This document shows positions 23,321 to 35,460 of a DNA stretch of 40,261 nucleotides, one piece after another. The first letter of the stretch is position 1, and each line of letters begins with the position of its first letter. The stretch covers positions 6,692 through 46,952 of the forward strand of contig NW_019776116.1 in NCBI RefSeq assembly GCF_001039355.2, read 5' to 3'. The notes below the pieces were generated by a model. The model was not told where the DNA came from and searched no databases. It saw nothing but the letters and a program-made list of their open reading frames with translations. Origin of the DNA: Lingula anatina (lineage: Eukaryota; Brachiopoda; Lingulata; Lingulida; Lingulidae). Position numbers and translations under genes: made by a program.

Positions 23321-23353
23321 ATAGTGCTGCTGTTGCGATAAGGGCAAACAAAG
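23300..23353 (+). other. PRDX1/2-like: Non-coding first exon, peroxiredoxin gene (putative)
   Basis: A strong donor (CAAAG|gtaagt) ends an ATG-free stretch immediately downstream of the CACGTG box. It can splice to either 28309 or 29542. Joining to 29542 would give a transcript starting translation at the internal ATG of that exon, and so the standard 201-residue cytosolic protein. The left boundary is approximate. Confidence 0.5.
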
Positions 23354-26300
23354 GTAAGTTTATAGTGTTAGATTTCTTATCTCAATGTTATTACCTTATA
23401 GAGTCAGTGTTGCATTACAGTAAATTTTGTTTTATTGTCCATTCATATGTTAGTGTCTTTATCTGACCCTTTTGCAGTGCTCATTGCGTGAGTACATGAC
23501 AGATTTCACGTGTTCTTGTAAGGTTACGGCTTACACAACACAATGTGTATTTTGCTGCCCTTCCCACGTTCAAAGTAGTATTAAGATTTTATCTTTCTTT
23601 TGCCCTTACAAAACTTTTATAATTACCAATAGGTTGCGTGGTAGTGATAACCTGCTGGTATTTATTTTTACAAACTTCAAACATCTCAAGGTGAAAGTAC
23701 TGTATAGAGCCATCTAAAGCTCTCATCAATGGGTGGGGAATTTGAATTGTCAGGAAAAGGCATCAGTTATCTTTTATTTATGTGCCTTGTTGACTTGTGT
23801 GTAATATTCAAAAATAAAATTGTAATGATTTATAATATTCAAAATTAGCATATTTTGCTGCTTAGTACTAGTATATCAAGAAAAATTCCATTTTACAGCT
23901 AAAAAATGTTTGAAATGCTTACTTGGATTTTAAAGCCACATTCCTTATAATAAAGATGTGTACTTAAATTTCATTTTTGACAAATGTTTTCTACATTGGC
24001 TAACATGAAAACACTATTAACTTTGGCAAAGTATATACTTAACAAAAAGCAATCATATAAGCATATAAGTTTTGTACTCGATCAGATATTTTTGTTATTA
24101 TGAAAAAAATGTAGATCTTTCATCACTTCGAAGCCTCAGATTTCTCAGTGCATTTTGTGACCCCAGTAAGTACCTGGTCATAGAGGAACTTGACTGATGT
24201 TTCCATAGATCTTTAAATGAAAGGTGTATGAATAAACAGTACACACCCTATTAATAAATAGAACTTGATTGATTTACCATACAGGGTATTACAGGGTATA
24301 CTAACTCAGACAAATGAAAGTGATTAAAATCTTCAGACGGATGTTCAAGCACGGATGTTAAAGCATGTGACTTTAACTTAATGATGTGTGCTTTATTTAC
24401 CCAGCTAATGGGACAGCCTTTGAGTTAGGTTGTAGGACCTATAGATAAATCAACCTTTGTAATTCTTATTGGAATAGAAACTGTGACTTATTATTTGGAA
24501 GGTGTATGTATTGGAATGATTATTTACTAGTTAGATTTTTGTGGACAAAAGGTTTGATGAAATAAAGGCAAATTTAATCTCTCAGACATATTTGCCATAT
24601 GACATACAGGTGAAGAAATTCACAAGAATCTGTCTGGTGGTTTTTACTCTATGCCAAACTGGTCATTTTACAGTGGAAAGTATAAGATAAAAGAAATTTT
24701 AGAAATAAATTATTCAGATTATTATGTTTTGATTTTCTAAGTGTCATGTTTTCTCGTCAAATGGCATGATTGCATTTTTTTTTTTTTTTTCAAATAAAAG
24801 AAATCTCCATTATTATGCGAGACGTGAGTTTGGAGGTATTGGATTGACTCCATGTGGTGAGCAAATAGTAATCAGTCATACAGAAATCCTTGTATGATGG
24901 AATTGCCCTTTGGATCAATCCAGATAATTTTTTCCTCTTTAATATCTTTTTCTCGCTTTCAGACATGCTGAAACTGTCGGTCCGATCGGTAATGACCAGC
25001 AAAATTTGTCTGGACCAGTGAAAAATTGGACTTGGTCGGTCCAAAAGACCGACAAGAGTTTTAAGAGTCGCAATTTTGAATTTACAGTCATCATTCGACA
25101 TACTTCACGAATAAAATGATATAAAACCCAAAGCATTTTTTCCCCTCCATTTCAAACCTATCACATTCACAAACAAAGTTAGCTACCCTAATCGTACTGG
25201 TAGTATCTGTCTCAAACAAATAGGGTGATTTTTGGTACGACAAAAATCCATTCGGTCCGGCAAATTTTTCATTACTGCCGGTCCAAATGTCCGACCATTC
25301 TGAAAAGTTTTCAGCATGTCTGCACTTTTAAACACTCTCTCTCTCTCTCTTCACTTGACAGCCTCTTTGAAATAGTGAAAGTGTTGCAACCTTAATGATC
25401 ATTATAGTTATTTGCCCACATAGTGTCCACGTAGAGAATTTATACTGCATACTAGTTTACTCATGTACCCATGCATCCCACACATCCTTAAGTGCCACAA
25501 TTCACAAATTTGAAAAGAGAGCACTGAAGTGTAGTAATTTATTGTCTCAGTACCAGTATATATTCATGCAGGTCCAGCATCTTGTCAAGGTGGATGAATC
25601 ATGGCCGAATGGACCTTTGCCTTGCATAACTTTCCATCCTCCTTAGGAAAGGCCATTATAATTTGCCTTCTGTCTTTGTTTAGACTTCCCTTGGATGTGA
25701 CACTGTTGAAATTTGCATCATATTTTTTTTTTTCTGTACTAGTAATCATGTGGCACTCAGTATTGTTTTATACAACTTCTTTCCACATGCACACAGCAGT
25801 GTTGATGGCTGATTTTCATGGTCAGATGTCTGTTGGTTTCGCCAGCTTAGTTGGTCACATGGATGCAATCATTTCTTATGAGGAAAACAGAATGTTGGAT
25901 GATAAAAGCTATCGGGAACCTCGATAAAATGTCTGTGATTTATTATAATCAAACAGTAAAATTTTGGTGAATGGTGAACAAATTTGAAGTTATATATATT
26001 TCATAAGTTACACAATAGGCCTGGTTCACAAAGTGGGGATTGAGTATTTCTAAATAAAAATGTAATGAGGCAATTTAAAATATTTAAGAAAAAAAATTAT
26101 GATACTTTCCCTCAAGACTCTGTAGCGTTGAAGGTTATGGGATTCAGAGGTTGAAGAGACGCACAGTCTTTAGTCTAGGTTAGAGAGGATGTCAGAGGCA
26201 ATCTTTGTGGAGGTTAGAAGGGGAGGATACATGACCGTGGGGAAAACTCTGGATGGGAAGGAACCAGAGCCTAAGGTTGCTGTAACTCATGAGGTTGTAG

Positions 26301-28308
26301 AAGTGAGTGGGGATAAGTTGGATTTTTGCAATCGATCATTTTGATGATTTGTTTGATAACTGTTTTTACATTTCTATGTGAGCCCTACTGGATTGAATTT
26401 CGTGCTTAGAAATGCCAGTTTCCATTAGATATCTGTCAGGTGAAAAAGTTGATACCAATTAATGATAAATTACTTACAATTTTAGAAACTTTCAAAATCT
26501 GAATTACAAATAATGTATTTCTTAACATGGGATTTCAACTGGCTTGATATTGGAAAGTCACACCTGGTATTTTACTTCTTGAACAATCTATAGTAGTTTG
26601 TATCAGCTGTATACTAGTAGGATATTGGTATTGGATACACGTAATGAAACACTAATGCCTGTCTGTGTGTTATAGCTATGATTGACTTTCAAAGCTGCTT
26701 TAGTGTATTCATATTTCAGATCTGCTCTCATGATGGCTGCAGCATGTTTTTTATTTATTTATTTATTTATTTTTTTGTGATATAACTTAATTTCAAATAA
26801 AATAACTTATGGATTCAATACTTAAATTTAATTAAATAAATAAATAGAATTCAAATATTTGATTATGCATATATGATATGTCCAGTAGCAATCAGCATTT
26901 GGTGAAATATCTATATTTTATCATGAGTATATCTTATCTGTATCGATGATTGCCCTTATCAGGTATGTTCACTTATTTTCCACTCCAGTGGTTTGTGCTT
27001 GGGCTTACACTGCATCAAATTCTAAATTGTCATGGTACGGCTAATGTGCATTCTCGAATTATTTGTCTTGGTCTGGTGCTTTTCTTTGTAAGGTGGCTGA
27101 AAGAATTGTAAAATATTCTAAAGAAGCAATTGGAAATTCCTAAAATGAACCGAAGCTTGAATTCTTTCTTTTGTTTGTTTGTTTGATGACAAAAGATTGA
27201 ATATAAGGAATGATATTCATATTTCAAAAGAGAAAGGACTACCTTTACTGTGATGGCATACTTACACCTTGTCCACTATCATTCTTAAGAACCTTTTTTT
27301 ATACTTTTTAAAAGGCCATTTTATAAAGACAGTGCACTGTTGGGCACTGTTGTGCCATTTACGCATCCAGTGGCAATTTATTCAAGATCTTTGTTTCAGT
27401 CTTATTGAGTAGCTGAGAGAGCAAAGCCCTAGATTTAAATGTGGACAGCGATTCTATTTTTGATTTACTTTTTATTTGCTGAGTGGCTTTGTTTGGTAAA
27501 ACTGCAGGTTCCTTTGAATATCAGCATGATGGGATTCTTTTTTACATTTCTTTTTAATTTTGTTCAGTGTCTGTATATTTTCCAGCTTTACTGTGTAGTT
27601 TTAAGATAATCCCCACTCTACCCCACTCTTGTACAAGAAACAAGATGAAAAAACTGTAGGTGGTATGCACAAAACACCTGATATTCTGTGACATTTCACT
27701 CTTTTATTGACTCATTTCCTTGAAAAATATTAGAATTTGATAGGCACAATCATGGTGGAAGTAAAAAACACTACTTCTCTTTTAGCGGTAATTTGATCAA
27801 TTGGTTTTCTTGGCATATCCATGATAGTGAACAGAATGGAAAAATTTATGTCATTGGAATAAGAAATTTTGTCCGAAAGATTTTTTTGTATCAGCTGCCA
27901 ATTCACTACAGGCAAGCCACTTAATTGTAATCAAGTCATTCACTTGTACCATACTGCCTAATTGAAGCACATCAAATCACAAGATAACTACTTGAGAAAA
28001 CCCTAGGTAAGACTACCCTTTCCCAATTATTGACAATTCCATTGATGGGAAAACAGCAGAAAGCAATAGCAGGTGGAGAGCGTGCCATGTGACTGACTTT
28101 TCTCAGTTAAGCCTCTGCCATTGCTGCTAGCTTAATTAGTTGATCTGTAGGCAGCAGTGTCATAGGTAAGGTTTGCCGAGTCTTTGCTAAATAAGGTGGG
28201 AAACAGCAATTATCACAATCTGTTGACAAGAAATTGGGGAGTTGTAGACATCACTGGGCAACAGCAGTGCATAAATTTGTTATATAGTCCAGTGACATTT
28301 TATGTCAG
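23354..28308 (+). other. First intron of the peroxiredoxin gene
   Basis: A 5-kb intron holding a 363-bp MITE (24960-25322), a short (CT)n tract near 25337-25352 and a TTTA-type tract at about 26752-26775. A donor-like site at 28167 (TCATAG|gtaagg), preceded by an acceptor-like site near 28106 (ttttctcag), may mark an optional 5' UTR exon. No other coding sequence is recognised. Confidence 0.45.
24960..25322. mobile_element. MITE with 14-bp TIRs (CAGACATGCTGAAA)
   Basis: CAGACATGCTGAAA at 24960-24973 is matched exactly by its reverse complement at 25309-25322. Inside the TIRs the two ends remain loosely inverted (ggtaatga...aaatttg...ggacc on each side), and GGTCGG/CCGACC motifs recur. Termini beginning CAG are usual for hAT elements, but the 8-bp flanks (ctcgcttt and cactttta) agree only partly. 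The superfamily is therefore uncertain. It has no coding capacity. Confidence 0.6.
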
Positions 28309-28313
28309 TCCAG

Positions 28314-28574
28314 ATGCAAAAGGCAGGATTGAAACTACGAACGAACAAGAGTGCACAGGTGTCATCAGCATCTTCATCGGCATCGGCAAGCAGCAAAAGT
28401 CGCGGCAGGAAGAACGAGACAATGAACACCAAGAAAGCTGCTGAGAAGAGCGGTAGTGTCGGCAGCAGGCATGAAAATCATTCCCCCGCCACGCCTGCTG
28501 CTCCTTGTACATGTAATTGTGCCTCGGAGTTGGCAGTCAAAATGACCGAGCTCTTGGGTCATTTATCATTGGAG
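28314..28574 (+). CDS. PRDX1/2-like: Optional N-terminal extension exon of the peroxiredoxin
   Basis: An acceptor-like site (ttatgtcag, ending 28308) and a donor (TTGGAG|gtatac) bracket a frame that opens with ATG at 28314 and ends in phase 0. That joins in frame to the exon at 29542. It would add 87 residues plus 10 from the next exon ahead of the standard start. The extension has a basic, Ser/Ala-rich first third (SSASSSASASS at 17-27) with no acid before Glu35, a Lys-rich middle, and a C-terminal part with Cys65, Cys67 and Cys69 followed by an amphipathic-looking ELAVKMTELLGHLSLE. It is not the PRDX4 secretory leader and has no hydrophobic signal. The first third could act as a mitochondrial presequence, but that is speculative. 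An ATG at 28302 extends the frame by four codons if the exon is transcribed from its own start. GC and codon content are richer than in surrounding introns, which argues for real coding sequence. Confidence 0.5.
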
Positions 28575-29541
28575 GTATACAGTTATTGAAAAGATGTCTT
28601 GGTGCTGTGTACAATGGGTTTTCTAGATGTTGTATTGTTTAATAAGATAGCTCAGCTAAGTGTTTTTCACGTAGGCAATATCTCAGAATCGCCTTGCATG
28701 CAGCTATGTTTCTGTATTGTACTGGGCAGATTGTGTTGTGTTATGCATTATATAGGTGCAAATAAAGAAGACGTTACAGCTAGATGCTTTGTATGTCTTA
28801 AGATAAGGTTGGTATTTGAAATACATTGCTTTACGTTGTAATACCAGGTGGACGTTTTGAAATGTCAATATTTGCAGACATGTCTCCATATCCAGTATAT
28901 CTATAAAGCTGTCATGATGGGTTGATTATCAACTAGAGCTTATAAAGCCGGTCTGTCCTTAAATATTCATGGCACACAGGACAATTTGTTTGACAGTTAT
29001 CTCGTGAAAGAATTTTAAAAAAATTTTCCTGGTGATATATATATATATACAAGGGCTGCAAAATGGCATGGGAACGCCAAGATAACAGTTGGGTCAAGGT
29101 TGTATATTTCTCACAAATTGATGAATAGCATCAAAATGACTTTGTGTGAGCTCTTAATTGTTTTTGCATTATTTAGATCTATACTGGTAGTTATGCTGTA
29201 TGGTAACACCTGTTGTATGCTGTTGTAATTACAACAATTATAGTGTGTGTTGTGTCTTCTAAATGAACTGTGCTATATAATATAGTCGTGCCATTTGAGC
29301 AGGGTAAGCTAAGGAATAATGTTTTGGGATTTTGTTCTGGCATTTTGTGTATTTTGTGTTATGATAAATTTTTTTTCCAAACAAGTCCTGTTTTTCTTAA
29401 AGAAACGGGTTTATTTTTCACTGTTAGTCTTATCCAACATGAGTACATCATTGGTGAAATTTGTCATGCAAGCATTTGAGACCACTTTATCTATATATTT
29501 GACACGATTTGTAATTGTCATAATTGATTTCTATCTTTTAG

Positions 29542-29717
29542 AGGACACCAAGTTCCAGCCAAAGTGCCAATATGACGTCAACCAAAGAAGGACTGAGGAT
29601 CGGCAAGCCAGCACCAAACTTCTCTGGTACGGCTGTGATCGATGGAGACTTCAAGACCGTGAAGCTGGATGACTACAGAGGAAAATACCTAGTCTTCTTT
29701 TTCTATCCCCTGGATTT
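29542..29717 (+). CDS. PRDX1/2-like: Typical 2-Cys peroxiredoxin, exon with canonical start
   Basis: Typical 2-Cys peroxiredoxins reduce H2O2, peroxynitrite and organic peroxides with electrons from thioredoxin, as homodimers that assemble into decamers. The ATG at 29572 (MTSTKEG) gives a 201-residue protein, matching the 195-200 residues of PRDX1/2. The exon continues through IGKPAPNF (10-17), the GDFK and DDYRGK region and VFFFYPLDF, and ends two bases into the Phe49 codon. The acceptor is ctatcttttag and the donor TTT|gtaagt. Without a secretory leader the protein should be cytosolic or nuclear. Sequence features are mixed between PRDX1, 2 and 4 (for example AVIDGDFK as in PRDX4, GVLKEEDG as in PRDX1/2), so I assign only the subgroup. 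Confidence 0.93.
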
Positions 29718-30551
29718 GTAAGTATGAATTTATGTGTGAATTGTTGTGATTAAAATATGATAAAAAGTAGAGCAAGTCTTAGATATTTTCTGTATTCATT
29801 AGGAATTGATTTTAGATAGAAACCAATGAATGATTAAATAGATACATTTTCCAGACTTTTGTTCAACCTCTGTAATGTTACCATTTAGCTAGAAAAAGTG
29901 TTTTCTTTAATTTGTTCAGATTCTACAGATTCTTTGTCCATACAGATTCTTTCTCTTTATATTGAGATCTATTGAAATAAGTGGTCCATTCATTTCCTGT
30001 CCTTTTGGTCTAATAATGGATCTTCCAGGAATTGAGTCTAATCATGACAGGCAGTTTGATAACCTAGAAGAAGGTTTACCAATCTGATTATCAGGCAGTT
30101 CTCAATGCCCCCGTATGGACATTATCTTCATAATGTTTCTTCTCAGGTGATACAAACTGGACAGGATGTCATGATTAGAAGTGATATTATTAATTAATAA
30201 TATTGAATATATATCTGAGGAGATGTGAGAATAAATTGTCTGCTTGGTGTATGTAACATCCTCCTGTTGAAGATTACCTTATGAAACTGAGGAGCCTTCC
30301 ATGCCTTGATAAGATGGCTCTTTTATTTGTCTGTCTGTATATTTTTTCCATAATGCAGGTAAATCACTTCATTGTGGGATAATAAAAAAAAGCAGATGTG
30401 TCATTTGTTGGGGAAAATTACCCATTTGATTTTATGTGACAAAATTATCAAAGATGAAATAAAAAGAAAACAGCATTAACACTGAATGTGGATCTAGATT
30501 TCAAAGTGTAATTGTGATTCTTTTAATTGTGATTCTTTCATTTTTTTTTAG

Positions 30552-30668
30552 CACATTTGTGTGTCCAACAGAAATCATTGCCTTCAGCGATCGTTCAGAA
30601 GAGTTTCGATCAATTGGCTGTGAGGTAGTCGCTTGCTCTACAGATAGCCATTTTAGTCATCTTGCCTG
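30552..30668 (+). CDS. PRDX1/2-like: 2-Cys peroxiredoxin, peroxidatic-cysteine exon
   Basis: Encodes residues 49-88, including [14 protein letters not shown] with the peroxidatic Cys53 and the Pro-x-x-x-Thr/Ser-x-x-Cys active-site context (Pro46, Thr50). It also has Cys72, Cys77 and the DSHFSHLAW segment. The exon is phase 2 at both ends, consistent with its neighbours. All catalytic residues are intact. Confidence 0.95.
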
Positions 30669-32179
30669 GTAAGTACTTAAAGGAGACAAATCTTTGGGTT
30701 GTTCAAGATAACTGTTTTTACGTGTTTGTTTATGCAATGGCATGTTCTGTCTTGATCTTCAACCATTGAATGGATTTTTTAAAGCATTTTTTCCCCATTT
30801 GGTATGTTCAGGGTCACCTTCGACTTGAATAGGATAGATCTTTTTTTTTACTAAGCATTTTCTCTTTAGGCATAAAACAATTTGCCATTGGATAATAGTA
30901 ATTTGGAAAAATAGCAGGTACCTCTTTGGTGGTTAGCATTTCCACAAGGTGTTTGACATTGGACAAGGTCAGGGCTCCAACAATCAGGTCACCAAAGTGT
31001 ATGTCAGGGATTGTGTCTCTATGCTGCCTAGTGGCTTAGTGGTTTTATTCCCACACATATTATACAAAAGGGCAAAATGATGCAAATTATATACAGGTTC
31101 GATCAATTAACAGTAAAAGGTTTGGAGGGGGCTGCCCCCTTCTTCATCTAGCTAAAATGGACTGGTGGTTTGGGAAGAACTCTGGTATTAGCCTTCCCTG
31201 CAAATCACAGACATTCGCTTCAGTAGATAGTATTCTGAGTAGGACTACATGGACAGTGTGAAAAGTTGGAATTAGAAGTGATTTCCAGCAAAAAAATGAT
31301 ATAATGTAAAAATTAAAAATATATATTAAACATTCAATAAATCACATTGCAAAGTGCATGTTTTTAAGAAATTAGACATTTCTTAAAACTTGTCCATCCA
31401 TTACTTTTTTTATGTGATTGACATTTATACAAGAAATCTGACAAAACAGGATTTGAAGCCTCAGGTGTTGGTATTCAAGCAGTGATGTATTAGAAGTCAC
31501 AGATTGTTGTGTAAACCGTTCTGATGTCAATAATTTCTTTCAAAATCCCCTCCCCAGCTCAGTGACATTTATGCTTGGAACGATTTGAAAAAAATTGAAT
31601 GTCAACAAAATAGCTAATGTTACAGGTTACCTGGTATTTAACATACAGATATTCTATGCCCCATGCCCCAGCATTGTTGAACTTAGATATCATTCCACTC
31701 AACACGGATATTATCCAGTGCTTTAATGGGAACCTAACATTACTTTTTTAAAATTGTGTCAACAGTACTCAGGCATGTGGCAAGTATACACTCTAAAAAT
31801 TTTGATCTGTTTTACCAATATTTTAAGGGAATCATTTTTCAAAAATCTGAAAAATTCAGCATGAAAGCAATAATGTTATCATTGTAATTACTATTATAAT
31901 ATTTTATAAAATGCAACTTGACTAAACTTTTGATAAAGAAATGGTTTATTTATGATATCATGACCGCATGACCTGATATTTTGATAAGAATCTTTATATT
32001 GGAGACAATGTTTTACTTTGAATAGGTCAGTTTAATTTTGTAGTAAGATCTAGAAAATCCTACTATTTATATATGAGTAAATCCCCACTTAGAATTGTAC
32101 AGCCTATATAAAGTATTACCACATCATGATAATAAGCATAATCATGATAATAAGCATAATAACATCTTCTAATTAACAG

Positions 32180-32302
32180 GGTCAACACCCCCAGGAAAAA
32201 GGGTGGACTCGGTCAGATGAAAATCCCACTGCTTGCAGACAAGACCATGGAAATTGCAAAAGCTTATGGTGTTCTTAAAGAAGAGGATGGTGTAACCTTC
32301 AG
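32180..32302 (+). CDS. PRDX1/2-like: 2-Cys peroxiredoxin, GGLG exon
   Basis: Encodes residues 88-129: VNTPRKKGGLG, IPLLADKTMEIAKAYGVL and the start of FRGLF. GGLG (96-99) together with the C-terminal YF motif marks eukaryotic peroxiredoxins that are easily over-oxidised at the peroxidatic Cys and so can act as H2O2-sensitive switches, normally repaired by sulfiredoxin. The catalytic Arg129 codon is split by the next intron. Confidence 0.95.
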
Positions 32303-32977
32303 GTATGAACTAGCAATTTCTTTGAGTGATTTTATCATCAAAGTGTGAACTTTCCCATCAGTTAATGAAGCAGTCATACACTTAAACCTGCAGCTATGTT
32401 GTTTGTGCTCTGGGAGAACATTATCCTGAGCTTCTGATCAGTTTTGTGCCAGCTGTTTCATTTTCTTATCTCCATATGTGCACGTTTATTGGACTGCAAC
32501 AGTAAAAAGTATCCTGACTGGGATTTTAGTGAGAAGTCTTAATTTTTATGGAGAGAAAAGCAATTTCATCTTTTTCAAGAATCATTGCTCAACCCAACCA
32601 TGCAGTTAAAGATTTAATGTTTAACAGTTTTATATCATTTCTTAGAAAATAATATAGTGGGATGAGAGGGATTTTAAGATGAGTATAATATACCTTCCAC
32701 AGCTAGACTAGAATGAATGAAGTTTATTGCACCAATCACTAACAGGTTTCAGTCTGTCCAATTTTATGGTTACATGAAATTTCATGTGAAATATCACACA
32801 TGATTGGTTCTGTTTGTTTTAATAAGGTGCGTGCTGCTAGTGTTCAGAGGCCAAAAGCAAGCATGTATAAAAATGTGTGCTTAAGAAGAGAATGCATGGG
32901 TGTATATATTGTACGCGTATTGAAAGACCTGAAAGCAGTGATGTGCATTCCTTACACATTTTTGTTTCTGAATCTAG

Positions 32978-33108
32978 GGGTCTATTTATAATTGATGGTC
33001 AAGGAATATTGCGTCAAGTCACAGTCAATGACCTCCCTGTTGGACGTTCAGTGGATGAGACACTCAGGCTTGTTCAGGCTTTCCAGTTCACAGACAAGCA
33101 TGGAGAAG
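32978..33108 (+). CDS. PRDX1/2-like: 2-Cys peroxiredoxin, penultimate coding exon
   Basis: Encodes residues 129-172, including [34 protein letters not shown] and FTDKHGE, the dimer and decamer interface region. The acceptor is ctgaatctag. The exon ends with one base of the Val173 codon. Confidence 0.95.
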
Positions 33109-33453
33109 GTAATATTCCAATATTTATTTTTCATGTAGCAACTTCATGCTTTCTACTTTTCTTGTCCAAGGGTTTCTTGTCAAGTAAAATTACTTTCGGC
33201 TGTTAGAAGTAGAGTATAAAATAGCCCCTTATGAAGGTGACATGCTTATTAATTGGTAACAGATTGTGTCAGCCAGACCTCGGTCCATAATTTCCCAAAA
33301 TATTCATTATTTCTATAATATTTTAAACTTGATAAAATTACAAAAAGAAAAAAAAGCCTTAAATTATCATTTCGAAGTTTTTAAAATTTATATATGTATT
33401 TTATTTTTACACAATATTTAAATGCAATTTTAACATATCGTTATTCATTTCAG

Positions 33454-33542
33454 TGTGCCCTGCTGGTTGGAGACCAGGTGCAGACACCATGAAGCCAGAT
33501 CCTAAAGGAAGCCAGACTTACTTTGAAAAGACCAACAAGTGA
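33454..33542 (+). CDS. PRDX1/2-like: 2-Cys peroxiredoxin, last exon and stop
   Basis: Encodes VCPAGW with the resolving Cys174, then a tail ending TYFEKTNK before TGA at 33540-33542. The Tyr195-Phe196 (YF) motif is present, completing the sensitive-type signature with GGLG. The acceptor is ttattcatttcag. Confidence 0.95.
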
Positions 33543-34095
33543 TCCTCTGCTGGCATTTAACATTTACACTTGAGCAATTCTTGTAAACTGTAGGACATTC
33601 TTTGGAAGGCAAAATTTGACACTGCTTCGTTTTGAACAATGATAATGTTGGAAATTGGTCTAAGTGAGAAGGATTGGGTTTTTCATTTGATGTATAATTC
33701 ATTACTTTGCGTCTGAGAAAAAAATGCCCCCATTTTTTGCTAAGCAATGTGTTTGTGACTTGTTGTAGTGCTTTAGATTAGTTTTTAACATGATCTTAGT
33801 TTGTCTTAGTTTTAGAAAACCAGACCCATTAACATCTTTGCTATGTTATACTCTTGGTCAGTGAAGTTTACCTCCGTTTTAGATGTTTTAGTATTTATGT
33901 TTAAATATTAAAGCCTGTTGTTTGTAACTCGTTTTTACTACATATTTAAATACCATGTTGGTGTAAAACGTATAGCTTAATAGCACCTGGTAAATAAATT
34001 AGAGGGTTCTTATTTTAACTCTACTTTTTATTGTTGCACAATGTGTACAATGTCCTATATATGTGTAGGTTCCATAAATAAACAATATTTCATTT
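33543..34095 (+). other. PRDX1/2-like: Peroxiredoxin 3' UTR
   Basis: The UTR runs from the stop to one of two AATAAA signals, at about 33992 and at 34077-34082. The second is followed by a TG/T-rich stretch (tgtctgcaaatgttt), as expected for cleavage, and is the preferred end. Confidence 0.6.
34077..34082 (+). terminator. Polyadenylation signal AATAAA
   Basis: Canonical hexamer 535 bases after the peroxiredoxin stop, with a U/GU-rich downstream element. Confidence 0.6.
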
Positions 34096-34110
34096 TAATT
34101 GTCTGCAAAT

Positions 34111-34183
34111 GTTTATTTTTTTATTATTATTATTTTTATTATAATTATTTATTATTATTATTATTTTTTTTTTTTTTTTTTTT
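34111..34183. repeat. (TTA)n/poly-T microsatellite
   Basis: ATT/TTA repeats followed by a run of about 20 T, lying between the 3' ends of two convergent genes. Confidence 0.85.
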
Positions 34184-35460
34184 GTGAAAGTAATTATACA
34201 TGAAGAAATTCAAAACAACCATTAAAAAGTGAACACCTCACTATCAATTAATAATTTTATTATGTGTTTGACCTGTTCCAACTTTGGCCTGTTTTTATTG
34301 CCATACTATACATCTTACTTCATACATAAGGGTTCAGTTGAACTAGCTACCATAGAAAAATATTCTGATAATACAAACTGGTTGAATATCATTTTAATTA
34401 AATGCAATTTATACTGATTTACGCTTCTTGCTCATTTTGCTTATTATGCTATTGAATATTTCAGTATACAATTATCGATAGACTTACTGGCACATCTACC
34501 CTGTACATGAGAGAACTTAATATGTATTTTAATTCCTTTAACTCAAGACTGTGGTTTATGTTCAAAGCTTACTACTTACGGAATATATTTCTGTTTTCTG
34601 TATTAAGAATGCAGTTGAACACAGATTTATAAATGTCAGTAAATTTTGGCACCAGTTTTCACTTTTACTCTTGAATAAATTTAAAAGATATCAAATAATA
34701 AACAAGGCACTGTTTTTGAAAAAGTAATTTTGTATCCATACAACAGCTTGCCAACATAATAATTATTATAACAACACCTGTACAACTAAAAACTATTTCT
34801 GCAGAATATCTGAATAATTTAAGAGGAAAGGGTTCACGTTATTTTGCGACTTCAATAAAAAAGAAAAAGGTAACAGACAATGATCCTAAAATGTACAAAC
34901 AAAATGTCTGTTAAAATGACTGATGCCAATCAAACATTTAAGTAATAGGTAATAATATTACCTGATGCCACTGGTTCAATATAACCCTCTCCAACAGAGA
35001 AAGTATACAATACAAAATGATAGTCAATAAAACCAAAAGAAAAAAAAAACAATGTTCTTGTGACTTGTAAGTTCTAACATTATAAATTTCTTTTTGATGG
35101 GATATATAGTAATAAAAATCACTAAAACATCTCAATCACTCCTAAAATATTCTAAATTTCTGGAAAAATGTTTAAAAAAAGGAACAAAAATTGACCACAG
35201 CAGTCAAATTATACCATAAGATACCTTGTGCAACAAGTTTTAAAAATTACTTTCACTCTATCATCATCAAGATGATCATTACAATTATAAATATTTTCTT
35301 GTGACCTGTTCCATTAAAAAGGAACAATTTAAAAAATCATGTCATGAAAATATTTCATTTTCTTCATCTGTCAGACTACAAATACTCATAAATTTGATTA
35401 AAGGCAATTAGTTTCATGGAATGATGTAGCCGACTGTTTACATATTTGAATTGGAAAGCT
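34184..35460 (-). other. 3' UTR of the MAP3K1-like gene and intergenic space
   Basis: AT-rich sequence downstream of the kinase stop on the minus strand. Candidate minus-strand AATAAA signals exist (for example near 34257 and 34294), but none is decisive. No coding exon is recognised. Confidence 0.4.

Noticed and set aside
25601-25927. 108-codon plus ORF with hydrophobic segments
   Set aside because: Hydrophobicity comes from T-rich sequence. No domain, no clear splice sites, and it does not join in phase to the peroxiredoxin.
28300-28562. Minus-strand ORFs opposite the peroxiredoxin extension exon
   Set aside because: Shadows of the plus-strand coding exon. No splice signals on the minus strand.
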